Source: Zhouia amylolytica (GTDB taxonomy: Bacteria > Bacteroidota > Bacteroidia > Flavobacteriales > Flavobacteriaceae). From it: DNA of 64,000 nucleotides. The stretch covers positions 186,001 through 250,000 of the forward strand of contig NZ_FPAG01000002.1 of the NCBI RefSeq assembly GCF_900116365.1. The letters are read 5' to 3'. Positions 1 to 8,277 of this stretch are shown piece by piece. Numbering within the stretch: the first letter of the stretch is position 1; each line of letters begins with the position of its first letter. Made by a program: the position numbers and the translations under genes. The notes under the pieces are model-generated. The model saw nothing but the letters and a program-made list of their open reading frames with translations. It had not been told where the DNA came from and ran no database searches.

Positions 1-831
1 CACATGCTCTTTAAGTAATCCAGGCTTTAATAATTCGTCTTCTTCATTAACAAAACGTTCATAAGCAATTAGAGAAACCTTAGAATCGACAATCATTTTC
101 TTATTGTCTGGAAGATTTATAATTACATCTGGTAAAACACGTTTCCCTTCTTCAGTGGTAAAACTATTTTGAACCGTATATTCACTACCTTTTTCTAAAC
201 CTGACTTCTCTAATACGCGTTCTAAAACCAATTCTCCCCAATTCCCCTGCATTTTGGTATCGCCCTTAAGAGCTTTAGTAAGATTAGAGGCCTCTTTGGT
301 TATCTGTTGATTTAATTCTCTAAGGTTTTTAAGCTGTTCCTGAAGGGCAGAATGACGAGTAATACTCTCTTTATTACTATCCTCTACGCGCTTTTCAAAA
401 TGTTGAATTTTTTCCTGAAGCGGATTTAAAATATTCTTTATGTTTTCTTTGTTTTGAAGTGTGAATTTCTCCGACTTTTCTTCAAGTATCTTGTTGGCCA
501 GAATTTGAAAATCTTTTGTGAATTTTTCCTGTAGCTGTTCTACTTCTTCCTTGTATTCTAAATTCTTTTGTTTTAAGTTTTCAAAATCTGCCTCCTTTTT
601 GGTCAATTGAATAAAGATGCTTTCTCGTTCTTTTTGCAATTCTTTATAGGCCTCTTTTTCTGAAACAATAACTGAACGCAGTTCTTCAACAGAATTTTTT
701 AATTGATTTTCACGCTCTAATGCTGAGCTTTCTTCGGACCTGGATTTTAGTTTTTGAATATAAATACCTAAAAATATACCAATGGCGCCAAAAATTAAGG
801 CTATAATGATAAGAAGTAAATTTTCTGACAT
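1..831 (-). CDS. rmuC: DNA recombination protein RmuC (3' end outside window)
   Basis: Reading the minus strand from ATG at 831 gives an open frame that runs off the left edge (277 codons seen). The N-terminus has one membrane anchor (SENLLLIIIALIFGAIGIFL), followed by a long Glu/Lys-rich coiled coil (about residues 30-180) and the conserved RmuC core with QGNWGE, LERVLEKSGLEKG and a DxKV-like motif (IVDSKVSLIAYE). RmuC is a membrane-anchored protein with a nuclease-like fold that limits rearrangements at inverted repeats; this role comes from the family. The C-terminal part is missing only because the window starts here. A TAnnTTTG-type -7 box (TATATTTG, minus strand 857-850) lies just upstream, without a clear -33 box. 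Confidence 0.9.
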   Translation of the reverse strand, partial: MSENLLLIIIALIFGAIGIFLGIYIQKLKSRSEESSALERENQLKNSVEELRSVIVSEKEAYKELQKERESIFIQLTKKEADFENLKQKNLEYKEEVEQLQEKFTKDFQILANKILEEKSEKFTLQNKENIKNILNPLQEKIQHFEKRVEDSNKESITRHSALQEQLKNLRELNQQITKEASNLTKALKGDTKMQGNWGELVLERVLEKSGLEKGSEYTVQNSFTTEEGKRVLPDVIINLPDNKKMIVDSKVSLIAYERFVNEEDELLKPGLLKEHV

Positions 832-971
832 TTGATAGTTCTTTTAGTTCAAATATACATCATACAACTTTATTAATACTGCGATAATCAATGTTCCTTA
901 GATACTAATTTAAAAATAACCAATTGATTGATTTGAATGTTATATCTTGTGGTTCCATAAATATTGTCATT

Positions 972-1808
972 ATGTTTAAAAATATATTTTACGTTTTATT
1001 GTTATTCACGACCTTAGGAGTACCTGCTCAAAATTTGAGTGTGCTTTCCTATAATATTAAATACGATAATCCGAATGATACTGAGAATAATTGGAATGAC
1101 AGGAAGGATTTTTTAATTTCTCAATTGAGATTTAATGAACCTGATATTTTTGGAACTCAAGAGGGATTGATTAACCAATTGCAAGAAATAGATAAAAATC
1201 TTCAACATTATAAATTTGTTGGTATTGGGAGAGATCATGGAGATAAGAGGGGAGAGCATACTGCAATATTTTATAATACAGACAGGATTGACCTATTGAA
1301 ACATAACACCTTCTGGCTCTCTGAAACTCCGCAGATACCTTCAAAAGGATGGGATGCCGCGCTTAACAGAATTTGTACATACGCAATGTTTGAGTTTAAA
1401 GCGTCTGGTGAAAAATTTATTGTTTTCAATACACATTTTGATCATATAGGTGATCTTGCAAGGGTGGAGAGTGCTAAATTAATTCTAAAGAAAATTAAGG
1501 AAGTGAATACTGACAATCTTCCTGTTGTTTTGATGGGTGATTTCAACCTCCAGGAAAAAGACCAAGGGATACAATATATTACCACGGTTATGAAGGATAC
1601 TTACGTTGCGGCCGGTGAAAATTCATTTGGTCCGAAAGGAACCTTTAATGGTTTTAAATTTGAAAATCCGGTAGACAAGCGAATCGATTTTATTTTTGTT
1701 TCAGATAAATTAAGTGTTTTAAAAAGTGCAATATTCAGTGACTCAAGGAACTGTAAATACCCTTCTGATCATTTCCCTGTTTACGCTTTATTAAAGTTTA
1801 TAAAATAA
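972..1808 (+). CDS. Secreted endonuclease/exonuclease/phosphatase family protein
   Basis: 278 residues from ATG 972. That start gives a clean signal peptide (MFKNIFYVLLLFTTLGVPAQ); an upstream in-frame start at 924 would bury it. The mature part has the EEP fold: LSYNIKYDNPND at the start, TQEG (metal-binding Glu), FNTHFDH, MGDFNLQ (catalytic D-x-N) and SDHFPV (catalytic D-H) at the end. Periplasmic or secreted members of this family cleave phosphodiesters in nucleic acids, nucleotides or lipids; the substrate cannot be told here. It stands alone, diverging from rmuC and converging on the B12 transporter genes. Confidence 0.85.
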   Translation: MFKNIFYVLLLFTTLGVPAQNLSVLSYNIKYDNPNDTENNWNDRKDFLISQLRFNEPDIFGTQEGLINQLQEIDKNLQHYKFVGIGRDHGDKRGEHTAIFYNTDRIDLLKHNTFWLSETPQIPSKGWDAALNRICTYAMFEFKASGEKFIVFNTHFDHIGDLARVESAKLILKKIKEVNTDNLPVVLMGDFNLQEKDQGIQYITTVMKDTYVAAGENSFGPKGTFNGFKFENPVDKRIDFIFVSDKLSVLKSAIFSDSRNCKYPSDHFPVYALLKFIK

Positions 1809-1902
1809 AAGTCTTTTTAGAAATAAGGAGTTCTGCGATGTTTTTGCAAGAATTAAAGGATTCTTGTGCATTAAGTCTGGAGTCTTTAAGGTAGCAATTG
1901 TA

Positions 1903-2748
1903 TTATTGGTTAACTCTAAAGCTTCCTGTTTTGGTGTCAAATTCAATTAAATCTTTTGGGAATAATTCATTGAACTTTCCCTCTTCAATCAATGAACAAG
2001 GATCTCCAAATGTTGTTTTATTTTTGGACATCACCAGCATCTTGTCACAAAGTTGAATGGCAAGGTCAATTTCATGTGAGGAAAAAAGAATGGTCTTACC
2101 TGTTTCAAAGGCAATTTTCTTCAAAATTTTTAAAATATAGGCCTTGTGATAGATGTCGAGATGTGTAGTGGGTTCGTCTAAAATAATTAAAGAGGTGTCT
2201 TGTGCCAGTGCTCTGGAAATCATTACTTTTTGAAGTTGACCATCGCTTAATTCGTAACACTTTTTATTTTCAAGTTCCTGTAAATTTACAAGGGCTATAG
2301 CCTCCTTAATTTTTCGAATATCGTTTTTATTGAGTGCTCCGATCCAATTCGTGTAAGGTTGTCTTCCCAACGCTATTAATTCTATAACAGTTATATTTTT
2401 GGAAGGGATTTTTTCCGTGAGTACCAAACTTAACTCCGAAGCTAATTCCAGTGGTTTATATTTTAGAATATTTTTTCCATTGATTTCGATTTCTCCATTA
2501 AGTTTTGGCTGAATTTTAGCAAGGGTTCTCAGGAGTGTGGATTTACCAACACCGTTAGCTCCAACAATGCCAATAAGCTCCCCGGGTTGAAGTGAAAAGT
2601 TTATGTCTTTAGCAATTATAAGATCTTTGCCTCTTACACTGTAACCAACGGAGAGGTCCTTGACTTTCAAAACGCTATGTTGAAGATTCTTTTTGATAAT
2701 GAAATATTTAATTAAAACACCATTTTCTTTTTCCTGACTAACAACCAT
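1903..2748 (-). CDS. btuD: Cobalamin/iron-type ABC transporter ATP-binding protein (BtuD-like)
   Basis: 281 residues. Walker A GANGVGKSTLL, signature LSDGQLQKV (Asp in place of the usual second Gly) and Walker B LIILDEPTTHLD are all present, followed by the H-loop (SSHEIDLA). It belongs to the FecE/BtuD group of ATPases that power binding-protein-dependent uptake of siderophores or corrinoids. It overlaps the end of the permease gene by 37 bp, so a later start (near LKVKDLSVGY) is possible. B12 as substrate is inferred from the linked cobUTSC and btuB genes, not from the ATPase itself. It is the last gene of the minus-strand run. Confidence 0.85.
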   Translation of the reverse strand: MVVSQEKENGVLIKYFIIKKNLQHSVLKVKDLSVGYSVRGKDLIIAKDINFSLQPGELIGIVGANGVGKSTLLRTLAKIQPKLNGEIEINGKNILKYKPLELASELSLVLTEKIPSKNITVIELIALGRQPYTNWIGALNKNDIRKIKEAIALVNLQELENKKCYELSDGQLQKVMISRALAQDTSLIILDEPTTHLDIYHKAYILKILKKIAFETGKTILFSSHEIDLAIQLCDKMLVMSKNKTTFGDPCSLIEEGKFNELFPKDLIEFDTKTGSFRVNQ

Positions 2749-3743
2749 ATAACTACCGGAGCTCCAATAATTGATGTAATCGCATTAATTGGTAATGAAT
2801 ATTCACTATGAGGTAATTGTGCTATGGTGTCACATATTAACATTAATATGGCACCGTACAAAATTACGGCTGGAACGAGAACTTTATGATTGTTTGTAAT
2901 AAAAATTTGCTTTGTTAAATGCGGAACTGCAAGACCTATAAATGCAATTGGACCTGCAAATGCTGTAACACTACCTGCCAGTATACTCGTGGCAATAATG
3001 ATAGTAAATCTCGATTTTTTTAAGTTCATTCCGAGACTTCTGGCGTAGTTTTCTCCTAAAAGTAAGGAATTGAGGTTTTTAAGTGATAAGATGCTTAAAC
3101 CAATCCCGAGAACAGATATAATTGAGAAAATCAAAAGCTGATTCCAGCTTAGGTTCCCCAGACTTCCAAATGACCAAAAAATATATTGTTGAAGTTTTTC
3201 AGTATTACTGAAATAGGCCAGGACGCTGACGATGGCGGTAGTTATACTGCCAAACATCAACCCGATTATTAATAACGCCATGGTATCTCTAACCTTGCTG
3301 GCAACTATGAGAACCGCCATAAGTACTAAAAAGCTTCCCAGGCTTGCTGCCACTGCAATTCCGGTACTGCTAATTAAACTCATTGAAAAGACTGTTCCAA
3401 ATACTGAGGTTCCCATTATAAGTATAGCTACACCTAAACTTGCCCCAGAACTTATACCTAAAACAAAAGGACCTGCCAATGGATTTCTAAACAATGTTTG
3501 CATTAATAAACCACTAACAGAAAGTCCGCTTCCAACCAAAATAGCTGTAAGAGCTTTGGGGATTCTGTAATTCAGTATAATATATTTCCAGGATTCCTTT
3601 TCTACTTCACCATTAATTAAAGACGAAAATATGGCTTTAACAGGGATAGATACAGATCCCATACTGATATTAGCAAGCAGGCACAGTATCAGTATGAAAA
3701 CTAAAATAAAAAAAGAAATACGATATGCTTTGGCGCTTTTCAA
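2712..3743 (-). CDS. btuC: Cobalamin/iron-type ABC transporter permease (BtuC/FecCD family)
   Basis: 343 residues, very hydrophobic with about ten membrane segments. FecCD-family landmarks are visible: RIPKALTAILVGSGLSVSG near residue 50, QTLFRNPLAGPFVLGISSGA near 85, and GPIAFIGLAVPHLTKQI near 270 (the ATPase-contact loop). The start appears to be TTG (3743-3741), immediately after the TAA of btuF with no intervening base. No ATG lies early enough to keep the first membrane helix, so a rare start or tight coupling is likely. It forms the inner-membrane channel with the adjacent ATPase. Confidence 0.88.
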   Translation of the reverse strand: MKSAKAYRISFFILVFILILCLLANISMGSVSIPVKAIFSSLINGEVEKESWKYIILNYRIPKALTAILVGSGLSVSGLLMQTLFRNPLAGPFVLGISSGASLGVAILIMGTSVFGTVFSMSLISSTGIAVAASLGSFLVLMAVLIVASKVRDTMALLIIGLMFGSITTAIVSVLAYFSNTEKLQQYIFWSFGSLGNLSWNQLLIFSIISVLGIGLSILSLKNLNSLLLGENYARSLGMNLKKSRFTIIIATSILAGSVTAFAGPIAFIGLAVPHLTKQIFITNNHKVLVPAVILYGAILMLICDTIAQLPHSEYSLPINAITSIIGAPVVIWLLVRKKKMVF

Positions 3744-4892
3744 TTATTCTAATGGTTTAAAGAAAAACAATTTGTGGTTTGGTAAAAGTTCAGGATGTAA
3801 AATATGAATAATATCTTTTAAAACTACATCCGGGCGGTTTGGAGCCAGTTCGTAGTATAAAATTCCTCCTGTAGCCCCTTTGGTAAGACTAAAGGTATAA
3901 ATGTTTTTGTTTTTATAGGCATCAAATAGGCTGTAGTGAGGATTCGAATCATCTAACTCGGCATACGATGTAAATTGTGATGATCCTAACCAAATATCAG
4001 CATTTTTAGCCTTTTCTAAAACGCTTTCAAAATTAAGAGCCAAACTACCAGTACCTTTGGTCTCTTTCCAAAGATAGTTGGCATTTGCATCTTTTAAGAA
4101 TTGCCCTGCCCAGCTCTCACCTGTAGGCATATACCAAACGTCTTTAAACATTGCACCACTAAAAACAGTAGGACGTGATTTAGATTTTTTAGCAATATCC
4201 TTTACTCTTTGATATTCTTTTTCAATACTATTGAAGATTGAGTCAGCTAATTTTTCTTTGCCGAAAAACGGAGCGAAAAACTTGATCCATTCTGCTTTTC
4301 CCAAAGGTGTTTCTTCTGCCCAGTCTCCATTATAGGCAACAGAGATTCCTGAACGTTGAATTGCATCGTAAGTTTTATTTTGACTATTTATAGAAAAGCC
4401 TACAACTACATCAGGTTTCATATCAATTAATATCTCTGTATTGATCGATTCATTCATCCCTAATTCTATTATTTCCCCATTATCGATTCGTTTTCTTGCT
4501 GCCTCCGATGATACGTATTTAGTGTCTGGAAAACCTACTAACTTATCAATTTCATTGAGGGCTTCCAAGGCGGGTATATGCGTAGTTGAAGTCACCACAA
4601 TTTTATCAATCGGAACCTCTATTAAAGCATCATAATCTATTTGGGGGGCATTAGCTCCTTTTGGAATCAGCACATATTTAAAAGACTCCTCACTGTTAGG
4701 CCAAGGTCCCAGAACATCAATGGAAGTGTACTGACTATTTTTGCTAATAGTAAATCCTTTTGCGTATTCAATATCGACCAATTCAACATCCGAATTACGA
4801 ACTCCCTTCGAGGAGGAAGATTTTTTTTCTTTACAGCCTGTAAATGCAAGCATTAAGATCAGGCAAATAGAGAAGTATTTATACTGAAACAT
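3744..4892 (-). CDS. btuF: ABC transporter substrate-binding lipoprotein (BtuF/FepB-like)
   Basis: 382 residues with a lipoprotein signal (LMLAFTGC then KEKKSSSS). Two lobes of the periplasmic-binding-protein type follow: lobe 1 starts at KIVVTSTTHIPALEALNEID and holds VVGFSINSQN; lobe 2 contains TVFSGAMFKDVWYMPTGESW. It should capture corrinoid in the periplasm for the BtuCD pair. It is longer than the enterobacterial BtuF, mainly through an N-terminal extension, which is common in Bacteroidota homologues. There is a gap of about 120 bp to cobC upstream, so a separate promoter is possible. Ligand specificity is inferred from neighbours. Confidence 0.85.
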   Translation of the reverse strand: MFQYKYFSICLILMLAFTGCKEKKSSSSKGVRNSDVELVDIEYAKGFTISKNSQYTSIDVLGPWPNSEESFKYVLIPKGANAPQIDYDALIEVPIDKIVVTSTTHIPALEALNEIDKLVGFPDTKYVSSEAARKRIDNGEIIELGMNESINTEILIDMKPDVVVGFSINSQNKTYDAIQRSGISVAYNGDWAEETPLGKAEWIKFFAPFFGKEKLADSIFNSIEKEYQRVKDIAKKSKSRPTVFSGAMFKDVWYMPTGESWAGQFLKDANANYLWKETKGTGSLALNFESVLEKAKNADIWLGSSQFTSYAELDDSNPHYSLFDAYKNKNIYTFSLTKGATGGILYYELAPNRPDVVLKDIIHILHPELLPNHKLFFFKPLE

Positions 4893-5012
4893 CTCTTATA
4901 TGAGTTTATTTATAATATATTGAATATTAATTTTTGATGAACCAAACTTCGTTAATTTTTTTGAAAATGAATGAATATTGGTACAATTCAATCTATCTAT
5001 TTATGCATGATT

Positions 5013-5561
5013 TCAATTAATTTCTAATCTGTTTTGGGCATAAATTATTTTAAAAACAGCCCCATAATCGATTTTAATTTTGAAGGAATCCTCAAGAGGA
5101 ATTTGATTTATATGGGACAGAATTACTCTTATTACCCCGGCATGACTAACAACTATACTATTTTTTTTTGAGCTTAAAAGTTCTTCCAGAAATTCCAGGC
5201 TTCTTCTTTGTAAGTCGATATACGATTCTCCATTGGGAACCTTTACATTGACAAAATCATCCATCCATGGATTTAATTCATTGTTTTCAATATCGTTCCA
5301 TTTTTTTAATTCCCACGTACCAAAATTGAGTTCTTTTAATCTGTTTTCCATAATGATTGGTTGCATTAGATCTTCGGCTAATATGCTACAACGCTTTAAA
5401 GGACTTGTATAAAGTTTAAATGATTTATAGTTTTTGGGTAATTGGTCTTTAATTTTTTTTAATTCAGTAAGATAATTTTCATCCAAATCAATATCTGCTT
5501 GTCCATAACAAGTTCCTTTTTCAATTTTGGGTGTCGTATGTCTGATTAAATATATTTCCAT
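5013..5561 (-). CDS. cobC: Alpha-ribazole phosphatase (histidine phosphatase family)
   Basis: 182 residues. The phosphohistidine motif LIRHTTP is at residues 5-11, the CobC-typical CYGQADIDL follows, and the second catalytic His is in VVSHAGVIRVI. The family removes the phosphate from alpha-ribazole-5-phosphate or adenosylcobalamin-5-phosphate, the last steps of nucleotide-loop assembly. Its start lies 16 bp inside the end of cobS, indicating translational coupling. A phosphoglycerate-mutase-like phosphatase of other function is excluded mainly by this context. Confidence 0.85.
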   Translation of the reverse strand: MEIYLIRHTTPKIEKGTCYGQADIDLDENYLTELKKIKDQLPKNYKSFKLYTSPLKRCSILAEDLMQPIIMENRLKELNFGTWELKKWNDIENNELNPWMDDFVNVKVPNGESYIDLQRRSLEFLEELLSSKKNSIVVSHAGVIRVILSHINQIPLEDSFKIKIDYGAVFKIIYAQNRLEIN

Positions 5562-6310
5562 ATAATAAGGATACTAAGATAAAAAACAACTTCACAAAGT
5601 TGTTGGGTTGCTCCAGCGCAATCACCTGTATGTCCGCCTAGCCATTTCATGAACTTTTTTCCTAAATACATTTTGGCGAAATAAACGGGAATGATGGATA
5701 TAAAAACCCAGGGTGAGAAAAATAAAAAAAGAGGAGCGATGCCAAAAAGTCCGCTAATGATAATCATTTTTATATTTATACTCTTAGCCGCTGGTTTTGC
5801 CTTGCTATTTATATCATCTCGGACATATGGGTGAGTATATATTAAAGTTGTGGCCATGAATCTACTAAGGCTATGCCCTGAAATTAGTAATATCGGAATT
5901 AAGGAATTAGGGCTGCTTTTTAAAGCAAAAAACTTGATAGTCAGTATTAAAATAAGACCTACCGCTCCGTACGTCCCCAATCTTGAATCTTTCATAATTG
6001 AAAGTATCTTTTCTTTTGTCCATCCGCCACCTAATCCGTCACATACATCAGCAAAACCATCTTCATGAAAGGCCCCGGTAGTATATATGGTAGCTGCCAT
6101 AGAAAGCAGTATTGCGATTTCTAGAGGAAGTAGATATAAGCTTCCATAGAAAGCCAATGCGCCAATACTACCAACAATTATACCCACTAAAGAAAAATAT
6201 TTTGAACTTTTTGAGAGGTAATCAGGGTTGTGATCGACCCAATTCGGACAAGGGATTCTTGTAAAGAACATGATGGCGGTTAGAAAAATATGTAGCTCTT
6301 TCTTCAACAT
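5546..6310 (-). CDS. cobS: Adenosylcobinamide-GDP ribazoletransferase (cobalamin synthase)
   Basis: 254 residues, polytopic (about six membrane helices). The family motif FHEDGFADVCDGLGGG is near residue 80, followed by KDSRLGTYG; GGHTGDCAGATQQ is near the C-terminus. CobS joins adenosylcobinamide-GDP with alpha-ribazole (or its phosphate) at the inner membrane. It starts two bases after cobT ends and overlaps cobC by 16 bp, consistent with one transcript cobU-cobT-cobS-cobC. Confidence 0.93.
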   Translation of the reverse strand: MLKKELHIFLTAIMFFTRIPCPNWVDHNPDYLSKSSKYFSLVGIIVGSIGALAFYGSLYLLPLEIAILLSMAATIYTTGAFHEDGFADVCDGLGGGWTKEKILSIMKDSRLGTYGAVGLILILTIKFFALKSSPNSLIPILLISGHSLSRFMATTLIYTHPYVRDDINSKAKPAAKSINIKMIIISGLFGIAPLFLFFSPWVFISIIPVYFAKMYLGKKFMKWLGGHTGDCAGATQQLCEVVFYLSILIIWKYI

Positions 6311-6312
6311 AG

Positions 6313-7353
6313 TTATTCTGATTTGGTACTTACCCCAGCACTTTCAAAACTGGCCATATGATTTAAAAAATCTGTAGATGCTCTTAACACAGGTACAGCC
6401 ATAGCAGCCCCCGTACCCTCTCCTAATCGCATATTGAAGTTCAGTAATGGTTTAACATTTAGGTACTCAAGCATTTTTTGATGTCCTTGCTCATTAGAGC
6501 TATGCGCAAAAATGCAATAGTCAATTACATTCTTATTAATTTCAATTGCAATAAGAAGAGCAGAGGTGACTATAAAGCCATCGATAATGATGGTCATTTT
6601 ATGCTCAGCTGCTTTTAATATAGCTCCAACAATCATTGCAATTTCATAGCCTCCAAAGGTGGCCAGTGCTTCTAAAGGATTATTTGGGTGGTGCTTTTTT
6701 AATACTTCAGAAAGTACTTTAGTTTTGTTTTGAATACCTTCCGCATTAAGCCCAGTACCGGCCCCAACACAATTTTCAATTGGTGTTTTTGTGATATAAT
6801 GCATTAATAATGCAGCAGAGGAAGTATTTCCAATTCCCATTTCACCAAAACCAATAGTATTTACCTCATTTTTACTGCGATCTTCTACCAGTTCAGCTCC
6901 TTTTTTGATTGCTTTTAAACATTGTTCATTATTCATAGCAGGTTCCAGGCGATAATTTTTAGTCCCAAAATCAATTTTTGCATGAATAAGTGGCAGGTTC
7001 TTTTCAAAATTATAATTGACACCTGCATCAATAATCTGAAGATCAATGTTATTGGTTTCGCTAAAAACGTTAATAGCAGCTCCTCCTTGAAGAAAATTAT
7101 AAACCATTTGCGTGGTAACTTCTTGAGGATAGGGGTTTACTATGCCTTCTTGTGCAATACCGTGGTCTCCAGCAAAGACTAAAATGGTCGGATTTTTGAT
7201 TTTTGGTTCCAAGGTCTCTTGTATGGCCCCAATTTGTAGTGCAACCTTCTCTAAAACACCTAAAGCACCAATTGGTTTGGTTTTATTATCTATTTTATAT
7301 TGAAGTTTTTCCTTTAGGTTATTATTTAGTAAGGGTGATATAGTAAATTTCAT
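6313..7353 (-). CDS. cobT: Nicotinate-nucleotide--dimethylbenzimidazole phosphoribosyltransferase
   Basis: 346 residues, normal length for CobT. Visible motifs: KPIGALGVLEKVA at the start, VFAGDHGIA, NPYPQEVTTQMV, GFGEMGIGNTSSAALL and the C-terminal GEGTGAAMAVP with the catalytic Glu. The enzyme activates the lower-ligand base (dimethylbenzimidazole or a relative) to alpha-ribazole phosphate. No base-synthesis gene is present in this window, so the base may be salvaged. It lies 7 bp after cobU. Confidence 0.95.
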   Translation of the reverse strand: MKFTISPLLNNNLKEKLQYKIDNKTKPIGALGVLEKVALQIGAIQETLEPKIKNPTILVFAGDHGIAQEGIVNPYPQEVTTQMVYNFLQGGAAINVFSETNNIDLQIIDAGVNYNFEKNLPLIHAKIDFGTKNYRLEPAMNNEQCLKAIKKGAELVEDRSKNEVNTIGFGEMGIGNTSSAALLMHYITKTPIENCVGAGTGLNAEGIQNKTKVLSEVLKKHHPNNPLEALATFGGYEIAMIVGAILKAAEHKMTIIIDGFIVTSALLIAIEINKNVIDYCIFAHSSNEQGHQKMLEYLNVKPLLNFNMRLGEGTGAAMAVPVLRASTDFLNHMASFESAGVSTKSE

Positions 7354-7360
7354 TCGTTAA

Positions 7361-7864
7361 TTATTTTAAAGTAATTGGTAATCCAGAAACCATAAAAGTA
7401 GCCTTGTCGGCATGTTTTGCTATATGTTGATTCATCCAGCCCTGTAATTCTGTAAATTTCCTGCCCATATGTGTGTCTGCATGCAGTCCCATACCAATTT
7501 CATTAGAAATGATAATAATAGTAGCCGGGATTTCAAGGATTTTCGCAAATTCTTCCTTTGCTAACTTCAAACTTTCATCCCTGTCATGTTTTGTATCCAT
7601 ATAGAAATTCGTTAGCCAGAGCGTTACACAATCCACAACAACAACATCATTTGCAAAAATGACATTTGAAATAAATTTTTCCTCTTCAACCGAAATCCAT
7701 CTTTCATCCCGATCTTCTATATGTCTTTGGATACGTTGTTGATGATCTTCATCCCATACACGTGAAGTTGCAAGATATTTAGGAGTAATAGAAAGGCTAA
7801 GTGCCAGATTTTGAGCGTATGAACTTTTTCCTGAGCGTTCACCTCCCGTGATATAATAAATCAT
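7361..7864 (-). CDS. cobU: Adenosylcobinamide kinase / adenosylcobinamide-phosphate guanylyltransferase
   Basis: 167 residues. The P-loop GGERSGKSSYA is at residues 7-17, followed by DCVTLWLTN and SNEIGMGLHADTHMGRKF, all typical of the bifunctional CobU. It phosphorylates adenosylcobinamide and then adds GMP, feeding CobS. It is the first gene of the minus-strand B12 cluster and starts about 100 bp from the divergent btuB transcription unit. No riboswitch is visible on this strand ahead of it. Confidence 0.94.
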   Translation of the reverse strand: MIYYITGGERSGKSSYAQNLALSLSITPKYLATSRVWDEDHQQRIQRHIEDRDERWISVEEEKFISNVIFANDVVVVDCVTLWLTNFYMDTKHDRDESLKLAKEEFAKILEIPATIIIISNEIGMGLHADTHMGRKFTELQGWMNQHIAKHADKATFMVSGLPITLK

Positions 7865-7928
7865 TTTATGCAGAAATTTTTGATAAAAGTATTTAAAAAA
7901 TAATTACAAAAAAGTTTTGAAGGAAAAG

Positions 7929-7959
7929 TTAACAGGTTTATAAATTAACTCTATCTTTG
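7929..7959 (+). promoter_or_regulatory. Probable promoter of the btuB riboswitch transcript
   Basis: TATCTTTG at 7952-7959 is an exact match to the Bacteroidota -7 consensus TAnnTTTG. The -33 position (7929-7932, TTAA) is a weak match to TTTG at a 19-bp distance. The implied start, near 7965, coincides with the first base of the predicted riboswitch P1 stem, which supports the assignment. Confidence 0.45.
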
Positions 7960-7964
7960 TCCAA

Positions 7965-8196
7965 GAATTTTGTTTCAAACCCTTATCAGGGGGGAGAATT
8001 AAAAGGGAATCTGGTGAAAAACCAGAGCTGTTCCCGCAACTGTAAGCTTAGTCCTTTTATAAGGACGCTTGTTGTAAAATCTTTGAAAACCACTGTTCAT
8101 GTCAAATTAGTTTTGACAACCTGTTTTGGAAATTAATGATTACAGGAGAATGGGAAGGTATACAACAAGACGCAAGTCAGGAGACCTGCAAAATTC
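7965..8196 (+). ncRNA. Cobalamin riboswitch
   Basis: The hallmark core elements occur in order: AAAGGGAAT, GGTGAAAAACCAGAGCTG, the CCCGCAACTGTAA segment, CCACTG (8091-8096), GGGAAGG (8152-8158), and the B12 box GTCAGGAGACCTGC (8176-8189). An 8-bp closing stem is visible: GAATTTTG 7965-7972 pairs with CAAAATTC 8189-8196. It precedes btuB by about 80 bp and should switch off receptor synthesis when adenosylcobalamin is abundant. Confidence 0.95.
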
Positions 8197-8233
8197 CATA
8201 AATAATTGTCAAACTTTCGGGATAAAGGTTTGG

Positions 8234-8255
8234 GTATGAATACTTCATGCTTTTT
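8234..8255 (+). terminator. Possible riboswitch-controlled terminator hairpin
   Basis: GTATGAA (8234-8240), loop TAC, TTCATGC (8244-8250), followed directly by TTTTT. It sits about 40 bp after the riboswitch and before the btuB start, where a transcription-attenuation platform would be expected. The stem is short (7 bp including one G-U), so this is tentative. Confidence 0.35.
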
Positions 8256-8277
8256 CCCTATTTACTGTAATTACAAA

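Noticed and set aside
1847-1866. Inverted repeat CAAGAAT/ATTCTTG after btuD
   Set aside because: Seven A/T-rich base pairs without a T-run on the relevant strand; not convincing as a terminator.
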